Below, in pieces: positions 25,930-38,526 of a DNA stretch of 64,000 nt. Under the pieces are notes generated by a model. The model did not search any database and was not told where the DNA came from. It saw only the letters and a list, made by a program, of their open reading frames with translations. The position numbers were made by a program, and so were the translations under genes. Each line of letters starts with the position of its first letter. The first letter of the stretch is position 1. Source of the stretch: Cunninghamia lanceolata (Eukaryota; Streptophyta; Pinopsida; Cupressales; Cupressaceae); assembly GCA_027924645.1 (NCBI GenBank), contig BSBN01001363.1:1352001-1416000 (forward strand). Direction: 5' to 3'.

Positions 25930-27079
25930 CCCCCCTTAAGCACAACTTAGGTGGGTGTAAAAGATGGGTCCTGGCAACAAGGCCTGATGAGGTACCCATG
26001 TACAAAAAAACTCTCATAAGTGGAGAAAGGTAGAAAACCCAATGGGAAAAAAAACTACCCGCCAAAAGAGAAAAAACAAGAAAGTCTACTAGACACTTTA
26101 CAAAGTGTACTAGACACTTTACAAAATACCTGAAGGTGATAATCCTACTATGAAGAATCTCTGGAAGCCTTCTGTGAAGCAACTCTGAACTTTGATGTAG
26201 CAACAGGTGATGATAATGTTGTAGTGGAAGTGTTCATGACACATCTCAATACAATGTAGAAAAAATGTTGAAGAATGATGGAGTAGTGGAAGTGATCTTG
26301 GCATATCTCTGTGGAAGTGCTCTTGGCACAACTTGGAAATGTACTCAACACACCTCTAAGAACCCCCCCATAATTCAATATTTTTATCCCAATATTATTT
26401 GTGGCACTTTATAAATTAGTGCATGAATAACCCCTATAACTGAAAAAATGGAAAGAAAGTGTGGATGTGTTCTAGAAATGACTCAATGAAGTGCTCTTGA
26501 CAAGATTCTATGGAAGTGCTCTTTAGCACAACTCTGAAATGTTCAAGGCACATTCTATACACCCCCTAGATTCAGGATTAGGTGACTGCCTAGATTTGTG
26601 GCACTTTATAACTTAGTGCATTATTACAATATAAATAGGTTAGGTGTATGGGAAATGTGAAAATATTCACTTTTGCAAAAAGTGATGCTCAATTTCGAGC
26701 TACCGAGCAAAAGTTATCACAAAAACAAGTTCCCGCAAAATAGACCTATTTTAATAAATTGGCACTAATTAGCAAAAAAAAATGCCCATGGCAAGAGGGA
26801 AACTAGCCTTCCAATGACTCTTTGGATTCGACAAAGAATGAAGAATACAATGGTTTAATTTTGTGAGGGGGAATTGGCCTCCTACCAACCCGGGCCTCAC
26901 CCTTCGTCTTCGACAAGTGAAAATACAAGGGTTTTTAAAAACCATAATTCCTTCAAATTAATTTTACCCCAATTTTTAAATGACCTACCCCTATTTTAAC
27001 ACAAAACAAATACCTATTTTGATAAAATTTTGAAAAGCCATAATTTTAAATGCTTTCAAAAACAAAATTAGGGCATTAG
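25930..27079 (-). other. Interior of the small element, left part
   Basis: No gene is recognised. It starts with the polypurine tract (CCCCCCTTAAG on plus). It contains repeated phrases such as GAAGTGCTCTTGGCACAACT and TTTATAA(A/C)TTAGTGCAT between about 26280 and 26640. It ends with the ATTAG target of G2. Confidence 0.55.
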
Positions 27080-29287
27080 TGTAACGCCCGCCTTGTACCC
27101 TCAAAGAAATACACATTTATGCTACATGAAACAAGAACATTTTTTTTAAAAAAAGATTAAGATAACAAATAATGTTAACATAACTAACTACGACATATTC
27201 TCTAAGGATACAAGGCTGCATTACTTTACAAACCAACTAACATAATTTAACATTCATCAGTAACTGATCTAAATCCAATGCATGATTGAATAACTGATTC
27301 ATATTCATTGCATGTCGACAAATAATGTAATACAATCTACATACATAACTGAAATGCTTTCCTTACTCATAAGTACATCATTACATTGCCATTTTTAGAC
27401 TACATTAGAATCACATACATTATGATTGGTCTGTTACACAAATCTTGTACAAGGTTATACACATACATCTTCATCAACTGTACAAGTACAATCATCTGAA
27501 TACTGGAATAAATCTTTTCTGCTCATAAACTTTGACAAGAATAACCAATGGATAAAATAGCTCTTCCACCCAACCATGTGGAACCCTGAGGTCCATCCCC
27601 CGAGCTAGGAGTTAACATGAGGTCCCAAACAATAACAGACAGGTAGATAAGACTAACATGAACAAAGGACGACCAAACGCCAATACAACACATGGCAATA
27701 ACATAAACAATGCTACACAACTTAACTGAACTGAACTTCCAGAGGCAACACATAACGAATGGGGAGAGTACAACTAGGGAATGCTAGGCTGCAGTAAGGA
27801 GAAGTGTCATCACATGGCTTGTCATGGGTTGTCCTGGTAAGCCTTCCTAGGCCCCGACCCCCATCTTGGGTTGTCCTGGTAGCCTCTCCCGACTCCCGGC
27901 CCCCATACAATGCTCATGCGGAAATCAACATACCTCTCATGAGGACAAGGTAGTTGATCTTGCCATTCCAGGCCTTCTCATCTCATCTCAAGCCTAAACA
28001 AGCACTTGAGCCATGAGTGAGGCATCCACTTATCTTGTTTAGTGTGCCTAACTACCCAACCCCCAAATTCATTATTTAGGTTATCACTTGATTAATCTAC
28101 TTCCAACAGGTTATCCTAACTGCCACATTGGGCGCCGGCCCCACGTTGAAAGCCACTCCCCTACCTGCATCTGGAAGACCCTACTCAACAAGATAGCAAA
28201 CATCATCATGACAATGATGATACATAAACCATGCAAGGCATAATCCATCTTGCATAACCATTATTCTGATATGAACATATACATGTAATAATGCAAGGCA
28301 TTTACCTTCTTGCATATCATCTCAATTACAAAGACATACTCTTAATACATTTTCCATGGCTTCCAATGAAGTAACTCATAAGAAAAATACTTTTTCATGA
28401 ATACCGACGTCTCCCCATTGTCTAATCCAACACAACATCCCAAACAAATAAATAAATAAATCACAACATTCATGAAGAGCCTTTCTACTCATCATGATGC
28501 ATTCAGAATATTTACATACTTCCACTACACCATAACCAAATTCCTTATACATGACAAAAGGCAACACGACTTCAATAACTCAGGACACTTATCAACACAT
28601 TACATGAAGTTGAAACACAACAACCTTGGCCTCTAGAAATGAACCCTTGACAACTTATACTTTGACCATTTCATACACTTTCAATTCACACTAACTAATT
28701 ATCTAATACCTTTAAATCAAATTTCCAATACAATAATTATATATACCTAATCCTTAGTCCATTATCTTTACAAAAGAACAAAACCATATTAAAACTGATG
28801 TCAATCTAAATTAAATTTCATTAACCATAATATATATAATCACAACGATTTTCTTTTAATCAAATAAATAATGGCAACATTATTCTAAATTCCCAATATT
28901 ATTTGGCAACTATACTTTAGAAATAATAATAATAGTAACAATATTTATTATTATTATCATTGTAATAATAACAATAATGATAATAATAATAATTATAATT
29001 ATAATAATGATACTAATAATAACATTGATATTAATAGTACTATTATTGATATACCAAGGTCATTGAACACATTGTAAGAAAAATAAACATTCCTTAGGGT
29101 TAATCTAAGCCAATCAAACGAAATGCGTACAAGAAAGCACAACTAACCTGGATTAACAATGACGGGCTTCTGCAGACTAGAGTTGAAACGATAAACCTTA
29201 ATGCACGGAAAGTAAATAAGAAAACTCTGTTTCTGCCTCCAAAATGTGACTTCTTCTCAGTGAAGCGCATCAGATTCTGTGCAGTTA

Positions 29288-30378
29288 TTATGCATGCTTC
29301 TCTTTTGTATCTAAATCAGGCACTGCTGTGAGATCCACCACTGATTTAAGGAACTCTTTATCATCGTCTTCTCGCATATTCTTTTGAATTTTTACTTGAG
29401 CTCCTGTTGCCCCAGCACGTTCCAGGCCCTTTTTTTTTCTTGATAATAAAGCTTGCCCCTATAAAAGCACTAGATAAAATTGCAAGCAGACACCCATTGA
29501 GATTGTTTGTAGACAAACCTGTCCCAATTTGACATGGACAATTTCTATTTCCCATTTTCATCCGCACATTGAGAAGTAATTTTCTCACATATATTGTCAA
29601 TGACAGGTTTATATATACTTTCTGCTCCTTTTTTAGTGTACATCTTCAGAGAATCAATAAATGGATTCTTCTCTGACATTTCTTGCGGATGGGCAATTCC
29701 CATCTGATCATAATTTCCCATTACATATTTTTGCACAAACCCTGAATCTAAGTTATCCTGTCTACCGTTGTTTTCCAAATCATCCTTTTTATGAAACTGA
29801 CATATAGCAGATGGTTCTTGAATTTCACAGCTTTCATTCACTGTTTGTTGGCCACTAATATTATCATAATTCAAATCTGGCATGACAGAGTGCACCAGCT
29901 CCTCCACCACAAAGCCAATAGAGGATCCAAAAGTGGGATGAAGGGAAGGGTGAGAAACGAGAGAAACCTCGTCCCCACTACACAAAGCCCTGCAATGCCC
30001 CGCCTTCATTAGCTTTCCATTCACATACACCCCATTCGCCGAGGGTTTCACATATTTCATCATTGAAACCTCCTCCTCATTACAAGTGGAACAATTCAAC
30101 ATTTGTTCCATACTGTTTTGAACTAACGTAACATAGTTATCTAATATTGTTCCATCGACAACAAAGAGTTTATTTTGATCTTGTGAAAGAGAATGGCAAT
30201 AGAGTTGGCAGTCCTGCCTGCTCACCCTTGTGTCTTCAAAAATGACATCACAGCTACTCTTAGACCTGCCAAACGTATAAATATTGCCTGGAATTATTTT
30301 TAATTGAGTGCAGATGGTGTTTGCAGAGAACATTGGAACACTCAGAGGGTGCACCACATAAGCATGACCCCACTCTTT
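29288..30378 (-). pseudogene. FHA-domain protein gene fragment in the LTR (copy 1)
   Basis: The minus-strand frame has the forkhead-associated hallmarks: GNIYTFGRSKSSCDV (GR), VSRQDCQLYC (SR..C where H is usual), and NGVYVNGKLM followed by SGDEVSL. FHA domains bind phosphothreonine peptides. The exon seems to begin after an AG at 30378 with a pyrimidine-rich stretch before it, and there is no ATG. The main frame stops after ADENGK (TAG; copy 2 has CAG). A shifted frame gives a likely membrane helix (CLLAILSSAFIGASFII) before a K-rich stop-transfer. After an A-run slip comes a tail MREDDDKEFLKSVVDL ending at TAA 29288-29290. I cannot name the host gene. Confidence 0.75.
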
Positions 30379-31197
30379 CTGTATTAATAACAGCAAGTCA
30401 AATCAGAGTGCACCCTACAACATATCAGCCACGAATCCAATTCAGAATGGTGCGAGTCCCCACCTCTGGGATCTCTATAGAACATTAAAAAAATGCTGCC
30501 AGAGTAGCTACAACTTCAAATTGAACTCAGACTCCTATCTATAACTACCATCACACTTACGCCCCCTTCAAAATCCCCCCATTATATCTCCAATATACTT
30601 CTGGGAGACGCAAAATCCACGAGAGACTTAATTAGTCCCAGAGGATTCAAAATTCCAGCCTAGATAACTGAGGGTTCCTCGGCAATCCCTTTCACATTCC
30701 AACAAAACAAGTAGTCAATTGGGTATCGCCGAAATCCAATCCTCGTGCACTTGACTAAAACCCAAAGATAAGGCACATCCTCTGCAATCTTTGCAGATCT
30801 TGGAGCCCTAAACTATGACCCAACATACACCCAATTTGGTCAAATTTCCAAACGTGTAAGGTGCAGATTCATTTCAGAGAGCTTGGAGTGCATGTACACC
30901 GTTCCGTGCAATATTCTGACAGGAAATTAGCTCCACCCTACGCTATTCTATTTTTTTTTTTATTCTGGTAATGTTACATACCTCACAACGCATTACAAGA
31001 TGATCAAATTATGCTAGAATCGAACAGAAAAATAGTCCAACAAAGCATGCGGAATTCCAATGTTAGAGACAGATATAGCTGACCTATGCGTGGAGGTACA
31101 AGACAAGAGAAATTGGTGGTAATTAATGACATTCATGAATATATGTGTGTTTTGTGTTTAGGTGGAGATCCTCCATCCTCTTTCTTCTTCTCACCTG

Positions 31198-31644
31198 CTA
31201 TGCTCCTGCAACCATCGAGATAAAATCATCTACATAGTCTACATCGATCTTCCCGTGAGACATGGCCCCAACCATAAACACAAGGGGAACATTATCACGG
31301 ACAGCATCAACATAGTCATGAAGTTGTACCACTTTAGATGCACTATATGACAGCCCAATTCAACGTGCTTCACTTGGCAGATACTTTGTGATTGGATTCT
31401 TGACCACTCGAAGGAGTCTATCTGGGCCATTAGTCACACGAATGCTCAGTTTCTGTAGCAGTTGCACCATCAATCCACAAAAACGCTTAAAGGTTCTTGG
31501 AAGACGAACATGGGGATTTACTTTGATGAGGATATTCTCCTGTGGTTGCACATAAATAGCACTAAGCCTTCCAGCTTTATTGAGAGGACTATCCAAAATT
31601 GCCAAAAGAGCCTGGTGAACAATATCCTGATCTTCTTCACTTTT
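31198..31644 (-). pseudogene. EMG1: EMG1/NEP1 rRNA methyltransferase fragment in the LTR (copy 1)
   Basis: The minus-strand frame reads [20 protein letters not shown], then [26 protein letters not shown] and [11 protein letters not shown]. After a TGA it continues with LVFVVGAMSHGKID and DYVDDFIS. This is the central to C-terminal part of EMG1/NEP1, the SPOUT-type N1-pseudouridine methyltransferase of 18S rRNA (about 250 residues in full). About 140 codons are present. The N-terminal part and the last 25 or so residues (YPLSAA region) are absent. The TGA replaces a CGA kept in copy 2, a C-to-T change. Homology begins within about 50 bases of the TATA-like box. Confidence 0.85.
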
Positions 31645-31686
31645 TTTCTACCTGCAATGCTGTCCTCTTTGCCGCTACAAGCTTTT

Positions 31687-31694
31687 CTTTTATA
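31687..31694 (-). promoter_or_regulatory. Putative LTR TATA box, 3' LTR of G2
   Basis: Minus-strand TATAAAAG about 1.12 kb from the U3 end, followed by AAAAGCTTGTAGCGGCAAAG and then the NEP1 fragment. In the 3' LTR it could drive transcription leftward out of the element. Confidence 0.55.
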
Positions 31695-32355
31695 ACACAA
31701 TCCCTTCTATCGTCCAAGGAACTCGGCACGTGATCCCGTGCATCTCCCTCCTTGAGAAAGACTTTTATTTAATTTCATACTCCCAAGAGGTTATTCCTTT
31801 TTAAATATTAACACACAATTCCGACAACATTTAATTATTTTATAGCCGACCAAGCATATTTTTTTTAATAAAGTTATAATATTACAACTATCTATAATTG
31901 TACAACTATAGATTAATTTATTTTATTAATTTAGTTGTAAATCACTAATTACAACATAACTTACGATTATTTTATTTATTTAAATATTTATTGTAAATAA
32001 TATTATATTAAATAATACAAAACCTCTTACAATCTTTATTTAACAATAATACTTCTATTAAAATAATAATTTATTTACAACAATAATCAACAATTATCGA
32101 CATTATACCCAATATTATCTTTTATCAATACATTTAATTATCAACATTATACTTTCCGTAATATAATTCTATTTAATGCACAACGACACCTTGCACACTT
32201 AGACACTTTCTAACCTAGTTAGACTCCAAGGTGCAATATTACCTGTTTGCAAATCATGATCGAATGACAGACAAAGACCAAAAGGATAAACTGACAACTA
32301 GACCACACTGTCATGGGACCTCACGTTAACTCCAAACAACTAATCCATTGGCGAA

Positions 32356-32392
32356 GGCACGCTCAGACCTGGAATCAAGTGGAGTCGATGCC
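32356..32392 (-). other. Conserved U3 hairpin, 3' LTR of G2
   Basis: GGCA/TGCC outer and ACCTG/CAAGT inner arms. The inner arm has one mismatch compared with other copies. Confidence 0.45.
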
Positions 32393-32748
32393 TAGTACCT
32401 GCATTCCTACAACAATGCACGGTTAAGCATTCAAGATATATATCCACATACAGTCCTATAGTGAATGGAAATCGCAGTGGCATAGGGTACTTGAGAGCGA
32501 GTAATACAACACTGTTCCATTCACGTTTATGAATAAACGATTAACTACATTGAACAAGGTATCTGATATTAATCAACAACATAAAACATTCAATCCAATA
32601 TCGCAATTAACATCAAACATCTGTAACATCTAGTTTATTTATCAAATTCTAAAGCATAAAATAACAAAATCCAACATCAACAATCATTACTATAGTGATT
32701 AGGTCCATAATGAAGTAACAAGATTACAAGAGATCCATCATCTACGGT

Positions 32749-33078
32749 CTAAGACACTATCATAAAGTCTAAATAAATGCCAATCTGATGGACGATGAGA
32801 TGAGGAGCACTACATCCTCCCCCCCTAGGATCAGGCTTACTCCTGGAAGCCTGTGAACAAATATGGATATAGCTCTCGCATTCGGGATGTATCTTCCCAG
32901 GTAGCTGAAGTCTCATCACTACACGATGGGCATCCAACCCATCCATCCCCAACATTATGTCATAGGATCCTAGTGGTATAATGCGAAGATTTGCCATGGA
33001 AGATAAGGGACCTATCCTCAACTCGCAACCATACACAAGAGAGTCTATTGTTACCTTAGATCCAGAGGCTAATTCCAC
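32749..33078 (-). pseudogene. Retropepsin (RVP_2-type) fragment, G2 interior
   Basis: Homologous to 5013-5351: LGSYDIMLGMDGLDAHRV is identical, and the flanking sequence differs by scattered substitutions. It lacks the catalytic half. The same fragment lies between the same PBS and polypurine tract in an independent insertion, so the shortened interior was present in the mobile ancestor. Confidence 0.75.
32815..32828 (-). other. Polypurine tract of G2
   Basis: Minus strand TAGGGGGGGAGGA directly before the 3' LTR start TGTAGTGCTCCTC. Confidence 0.75.
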
Positions 33079-33204
33079 TTGCCACTTAACATTTTCAGGT
33101 TGTTAGACGAGGACTACGAATGAATGTGTTCTTCAGAGTTTAAGCAACTAGCATTGCTTAATGGGCTAATATAAATCCCAGAGTACCCAGTGTTAGCAAA
33201 CTTG

Positions 33205-33216
33205 GCTCTGATACCA
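33205..33216 (-). other. Primer-binding site of G2 (tRNA-iMet type)
   Basis: Minus strand TGGTATCAGAGC, two bases from the end of the 5' LTR, spaced exactly as in G1. Confidence 0.88.
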
Positions 33217-35424
33217 GATGTAACGCCCGCCTTGTACCCTCAAAGAAATACACATTTATGCTACATGAAACAGGAACATTTTTTTTTAAAAAGATTAAGA
33301 TAACAAATAATGTTAACGTAACTAACTACGACATATTCTCTAAGGATACAAGGCTGCATTACTTTACAAACCAACTAACATAATTTAACATTCATCAGTA
33401 ACTGATCTAAATCCAATGCATGATTGAATAACTGATTCATATTCATTACATGTCGACAAATAATGTAATACAATCTACATACATAACTGAAATGCTTTCC
33501 TTACTCATAAGTACATCATTACATTGCCATTTTCAGACTACATTAGAATCACATACATTATGATTGATCTGTTACACAAATCTGGTACAAGGTTATACAC
33601 ATACATCTTCATCAACTGTACAAGTACAATCATCTGAATACTGGAATAAATCTTTTCTGCTCATAAACTTTGACAAGAATAACCAATGGATAAAATAGCT
33701 CTTCCACCTGACCATGTGGAACCCTGAGGTCCACCCCCCGAGCTAGGAGTTAACATGAGGTCCCAAACAATACCAGACAGGTAGACAAGACTAACATGAA
33801 CAAAGGATGACCAAACGCCAATACAACACATGGCAATAACATAAACAACGCTACACAAATTAACTGAACTGAACTTCCAGAGGCAACACATAACGAATGA
33901 GGAGAGTACAACTAGGGAATGCTAGGCTGCAGTAGGGAGAAGTGTCATCACATGGCTTGTCATGGGTTGTCCTGGTAAGCCTTCCTAGGCCCCAGCCCCC
34001 ATCTTGGGTTGTCCTGGTAGCCTCTCCCGACTCCCGACCCCCATACAACGCTCATGCAGAAATCAACATACCTCTCATGAGGACAAGGTAGTTGATCTTG
34101 CCATTCCAGGCCTTCTCATCTCATCTCAAGCCTAAACAAGCACTTGAGCCATGAGTGAGGCATCCACTTATCTTGTTTAGTGTACCTAACTAGCCAACCC
34201 CCAAATTCATTATTTAGGTTATCACTTGATTAATCTACTTCCAACGGGTTATCCTGACTGCCACTTTGGGCACCAACCCCATGTTGAAAGCCACTCCCCT
34301 ACCTGCATCTAGAAGACCCTACTCAACAACATAGCAAACATCATCATGACAACGATGATACATAAACCATGCAAGGCATAATCCATCTTGCATAACCATT
34401 ATTCTGATATGAACATATACATGTAATAATGCAAGGCATTTACCTTCTTGCATATCATCTCAATTACAAATACATACTCTTAATACATTTTCCATGGCTT
34501 CCAATGAAGTAACTCATAAGAAAAATACTTTTTCATGAATACCGATGTCTCCCCATTGTCTAATCCAACACAACATCCCAAACAAATAAATAAATAAATC
34601 ACAACATTCATGAAGAGCCTTTCTACTCATCACGATGCATTCAAAATATTTACATACTTCCACTACACCATAACCAAATTCCTTATACATGACAAAAGGC
34701 GACACGACTTCAATAACTAAGGACACTTATCAACACATTACATGAAGTCGAAACACAACAACCTTGGCCTCTGGAAATGAACCCTTGACAACTTATACTT
34801 TGACCATTTCATACAATTTCAATTCACACTAACTAATTATCTAATACCTTTAAATCAAATTTCCAATACAATAATTATATATACCTAATCCTTAGTCCAT
34901 TATCTTAACAAAAGGACAAAACCATATTAAAACCGATGTCAATCTAAATTAAATTTCATTAACCATAATATATATAATCACAACGATTTTCTTTTAATCA
35001 AATAAATAATGGCAACATTATTCTAAATTCCCAATATTATTTGGCAACTATACTTTAGAAATAATAATAATAGTAACAATAATTATTATTATTATCATTG
35101 TAATAATAACAATAATGATAATAATAATAATTATAATTATAATAATGATACTAATAATAACATTGATATTAATAGTACTGTTGTTGATATACCAAGGTCA
35201 TTGAACACATTGTAAGAAAAATAAACATTCCTTAGGGTTAATCTAAGCCAATCAAACGAAATGCGTACAAGAAAGCACAACTAACCTGGTTAACAATGAC
35301 GGGCTTCTGCAGACTAGAGTTGAAATGATAAACCTTAGTGCACGGAAAGTAAATAAGAAAACTCCGTTTCTGCCTCCAAAATGTGACTTCTTCTCAGTGA
35401 AGCGCATCAGATTCTGTGCAGTTA

Positions 35425-36516
35425 TTATGCATGCTTCTCTTTTGTATCTAAATCAGGCACTGCTGTGAGATCCACCACTGATTTAAGGAATTCTTTATCA
35501 TCGTCTTTTCGCATATTCTTTTGAATTTTTGCTTGAGCTCCTGTTGCCCCAGCACGTTCCAGGCCCTTTTTTTTTCTTGATAATAAAGCTTGCCCCTATA
35601 AAAGCACTAGATAAAATTGCAAGCAGACACCCATTGAGATTGTCTGTAGACAAACCCGTCCCAATTTGACATGGACAATTTCTGTTTCCCATTTTCATCC
35701 GCACATTGAGAAGTAACTTTCTCACATATATTGTCAATGACAGGTTTATCAATACTTTCTGCTCCTTTTTCAGTGTACATCTTCATAGAATCAATAAATG
35801 GATTCTTCTCTGACATTTCTTGCAGATGGGCAATTCCCATCTGATCATAATTTCCCATTACATATTTTTGCACAAACCCTGAATCTAAGTTATCCTGTCT
35901 ACCATTGTTTTCCAAATCCTCCTTTTTATGAAATTGACATATAGTAGATGGTTCTTGAATTTCACGGCTTTCATTCACTGTTTGTTGGCCACTAATATTA
36001 TCATAATTCAAATCTGGCATGACAGAGTGCACCAGCTCCTCCACCACAAAGCCAATAGAGGATCCAAAAGTGGGATGAAGGGAAGGGTGAGAAATGAGAG
36101 AAACCTCGTCCCCACTACACAAAGCCCTGCAATGCCCAGCCTTCATTAGCTTTCCATTCACATACACCCAAATTCGCCGAGGGTTTCACATATTTCATCA
36201 TTGAAACCTCCTCCTCATTACAAGTGAAACAATTCAACATTTGTTCCATACTGTTTTGAACTAACGTAACATAGTTATCTAATATTGTTCCATCGACAAC
36301 AAAGAGTTTATTTCGATCTTGTGAAAGAGAATGGCAATAGAGTTGGCAGTCCTGCCTGCTCACCCTTGTGTCTTCAAAAATGACATCACAGCTACTCTTA
36401 GACCTGCCAAACGTATAAATATTGCCTAGAATTATTTTTAATTGAGTGCAGATGGTGTTTGCAGAGAACATTGGAACACTCAGAGGGCGTACCACATAAG
36501 CATGACCCCACTCTTT
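35425..36516 (-). pseudogene. FHA-domain protein gene fragment in the LTR (copy 2)
   Basis: Partner of 29288-30378. The FHA core TFGRSKSSCDVIFEDTRVSR is kept. One extra base before the NGVYVNG motif shifts the frame, splitting it into 36115-36495 and 35607-36167. The CAG codon after ENGK is intact here, and the frame continues 23 codons further than in copy 1. The A-run frameshift before the C-terminal tail is shared by both copies, so it existed before G2 inserted. Confidence 0.75.
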
Positions 36517-37331
36517 CTATATTAATAACAGCAAGTCAAATCAGAGTGCACCCTACAACATATCAGCCACGAATCCAATTCAGAATGGTGCGAGTCCCCA
36601 CCTCTGGGATCTCTATAGAACATTAAAAAAATGCTTCTAGAGTAGCTACAACTTCAAATTGAACTCAAACTCCTATCTATAACTGCCATCACACTTACGC
36701 CCCCTTCAAAATCCCCCCATTATATCTCCAATATACTTCTGGGAGACGCAAAATCCACGAGAGACTTAATTAGTCCCGGAGGATTCAAAATTCCAGCCTA
36801 GATAACTGAGGGTTCCTCGGCAATCCCTTTCACATTCCAACAAAACAAGTAGTCAATTGGGTATCGCCAAAATCCAATCCTCGTGCACTTGACTAAAACC
36901 CAAAGATAAGGCACATCCTCTGCAATCTTTGCAGATCCTGGAGCCCTAAACTATGACCAACGCACACCCAATTTGGTCAAATTTCCAAACGTGTAAGGTG
37001 CAGATTCATTTCAAAGAGCTTGGAGTGCATGTACACTGTTCCGTGCAATATTCTGACAGGAAATTAGCTCCACCTTATGCTATTCTATTTTTTTTATTCT
37101 GGTAAGGTTACATACCTCACAAGGCATTACAAGATGATCGAATTATGCTCCAATCGAACAGAAAAATAGTACAACAAAGCATGCGGAATTCCAATGTTAG
37201 AGACAGATATAGCTGACCTATGCGTGGAGGTACAAGACAGGAGAAATTGGCAGTAATTAATGACATTCATGAATATATGTGTGTTTTGTGTTTAGGTGGA
37301 GATCCTCCATCCTCTTTCTTCTTCTCACCTG

Positions 37332-37778
37332 CTATGCTCCTGCAACCATCGAGATAAAATCGTCTACATAGTCTGTGTCGATCTTCCCGTGAGACATGGC
37401 CCCAACCACAAACACAAGGGGAACATTATCACGGACAGCATCAACATAGTCATGAAGTTGTACCACTTTAGATGCACTGTATGATAGCCCAATTCGACAT
37501 GCTTCACTTGGCAGATACTTTGTGACTGGATTCTTGACCACTCGAAGGAGTCTATCTGGGCCATTAGTCGCACGAATGCTCAGTTTTTGTAGCAGTTGCA
37601 CCATCAATCCACAAAAATGCTTAAAGGTTCTTGGAAGACGAACATGGGGATTTACTTTGATGAGGATATTCTCCTGTGGTTGCACATAAATAGCACTAAG
37701 CCTTCCAGCTTTATTGAGAGGACTATCCAAAATTGCCAAAAGAGCCTGGTGAACAATATCCTGATCTTCTTCACTTTT
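37332..37778 (-). pseudogene. EMG1: EMG1/NEP1 rRNA methyltransferase fragment in the LTR (copy 2)
   Basis: The better preserved copy. The frame is open across about 149 codons, from [20 protein letters not shown] through [14 protein letters not shown] and SEACRIGLSYSAS to HGKIDTDYVDDFIS. It then diverges (MVAGA, stop). No intron interrupts it, so it was taken from a single exon or from processed RNA. It lacks the N-terminal part of the fold and the extreme C-terminus, so methyltransferase activity is not expected. Confidence 0.87.
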
Positions 37779-37820
37779 TTTCTACCTGCAATGCTGTCCT
37801 CTTTGCCTCTACAAGCTTTT

Positions 37821-37828
37821 CTTTTATA
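37821..37828 (-). promoter_or_regulatory. Putative LTR TATA box, 5' LTR of G2
   Basis: Minus-strand TATAAAAG at 1120 bp from the U3 end. Transcripts from here would have the NEP1 fragment as the first recognisable coding sequence. Confidence 0.55.
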
Positions 37829-38489
37829 ACACAATCCCTTCTATTGTCCAAGGAACTCGGCATGCGATCCCATGCATCTCCCTCCTCGAGAAAGACTTTT
37901 ATTTAATTTCATACTCCCAAGAGGTTATTCCTTTTTACATATTAACACACAATTCTGACAACATTTAATTATTTTATAGCCGACCAAGCATATTTTATTT
38001 AATAAAGTTATAATATTACAACTATCTATAATTGTACAACTATATATTAATTTATTTTATTAATTTAGTTGTAAATCACTAATTACAACATAACTTACGA
38101 TTATTTTATTTATTTAAATATTTATTGTAAATAATATTATATTAAATAATACAAAACCTCTTACAATCTTTATTTAACAATAATACTTCTATTAAAATAA
38201 TAATTTATTTACAACAATAATCAACAATTATTGACATTATACCCAATATTATCTTTTATCAATACATTTAATTATCAACATTATACTTTCCGTAATATAA
38301 TTCTATTTAATGCACAACGACACCTTGCACACTTAGACACTTTCTAACCTAGTTAGATTCCAAGGTGCAATATTACCTGCCTGCAAATGATGATCGAATG
38401 ACAGACAAAGACCAAAAGGATAAACTGACAACCAGACCACACTGTCATGTGACCTCACGTTAACTCCAAACAACTAATCCATTGGTGAA

Positions 38490-38526
38490 GGCACGCTCAG
38501 ACCTGTAATCAGGTGGAGTCGATGCC
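38490..38526 (-). other. Conserved U3 hairpin, 5' LTR of G2
   Basis: Arms GGCA/TGCC, CTC/GAG and ACCTG/CAGGT, all paired, with loop TAAT. Confidence 0.5.

Larger units (their letters stand above)
27080..32814 (-). repeat. 3' LTR of G2 (5735 bp)
   Basis: The plus strand starts TGTAACGCCCGCC and ends GAGGAGCACTACA. In order on plus: U5 with the G-rich block (27541-27611) and rGGTTRTCCTGR motifs, an ATT/ATA-rich simple stretch (about 28920-29040), the FHA fragment, about 0.8 kb without a recognised gene (30400-31197), the NEP1 fragment, a TATA-like box (31687-31694) and the hairpin (32356-32392). Confidence 0.9.

Noticed and set aside
26119..26378. Overlapping minus frames with EHFHRDMPRS and similar
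   Set aside because: They come from short repeated phrases (GTGGAAGTG, CTTGGCAC) in three frames of the small element's interior. No domain is recognisable.
27523..27753. 76-codon minus frame repeated at 33661-33891
   Set aside because: An LTR copy of U5 sequence overlapping the G-rich block. No protein family fits.
28920..29040. ATT/ATA-rich stretch as a possible replication or scaffold element
   Set aside because: A simple-sequence expansion within the LTR, copied at 35058-35180. Nothing supports a specific function.
31239..31430. Minus frame 31239-31430 and plus frames 31162-31350 and 31462-31695 in the NEP1 region
   Set aside because: These are shadows of the NEP1 frame in other readings. 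Only the frame with EMG1 motifs is kept.
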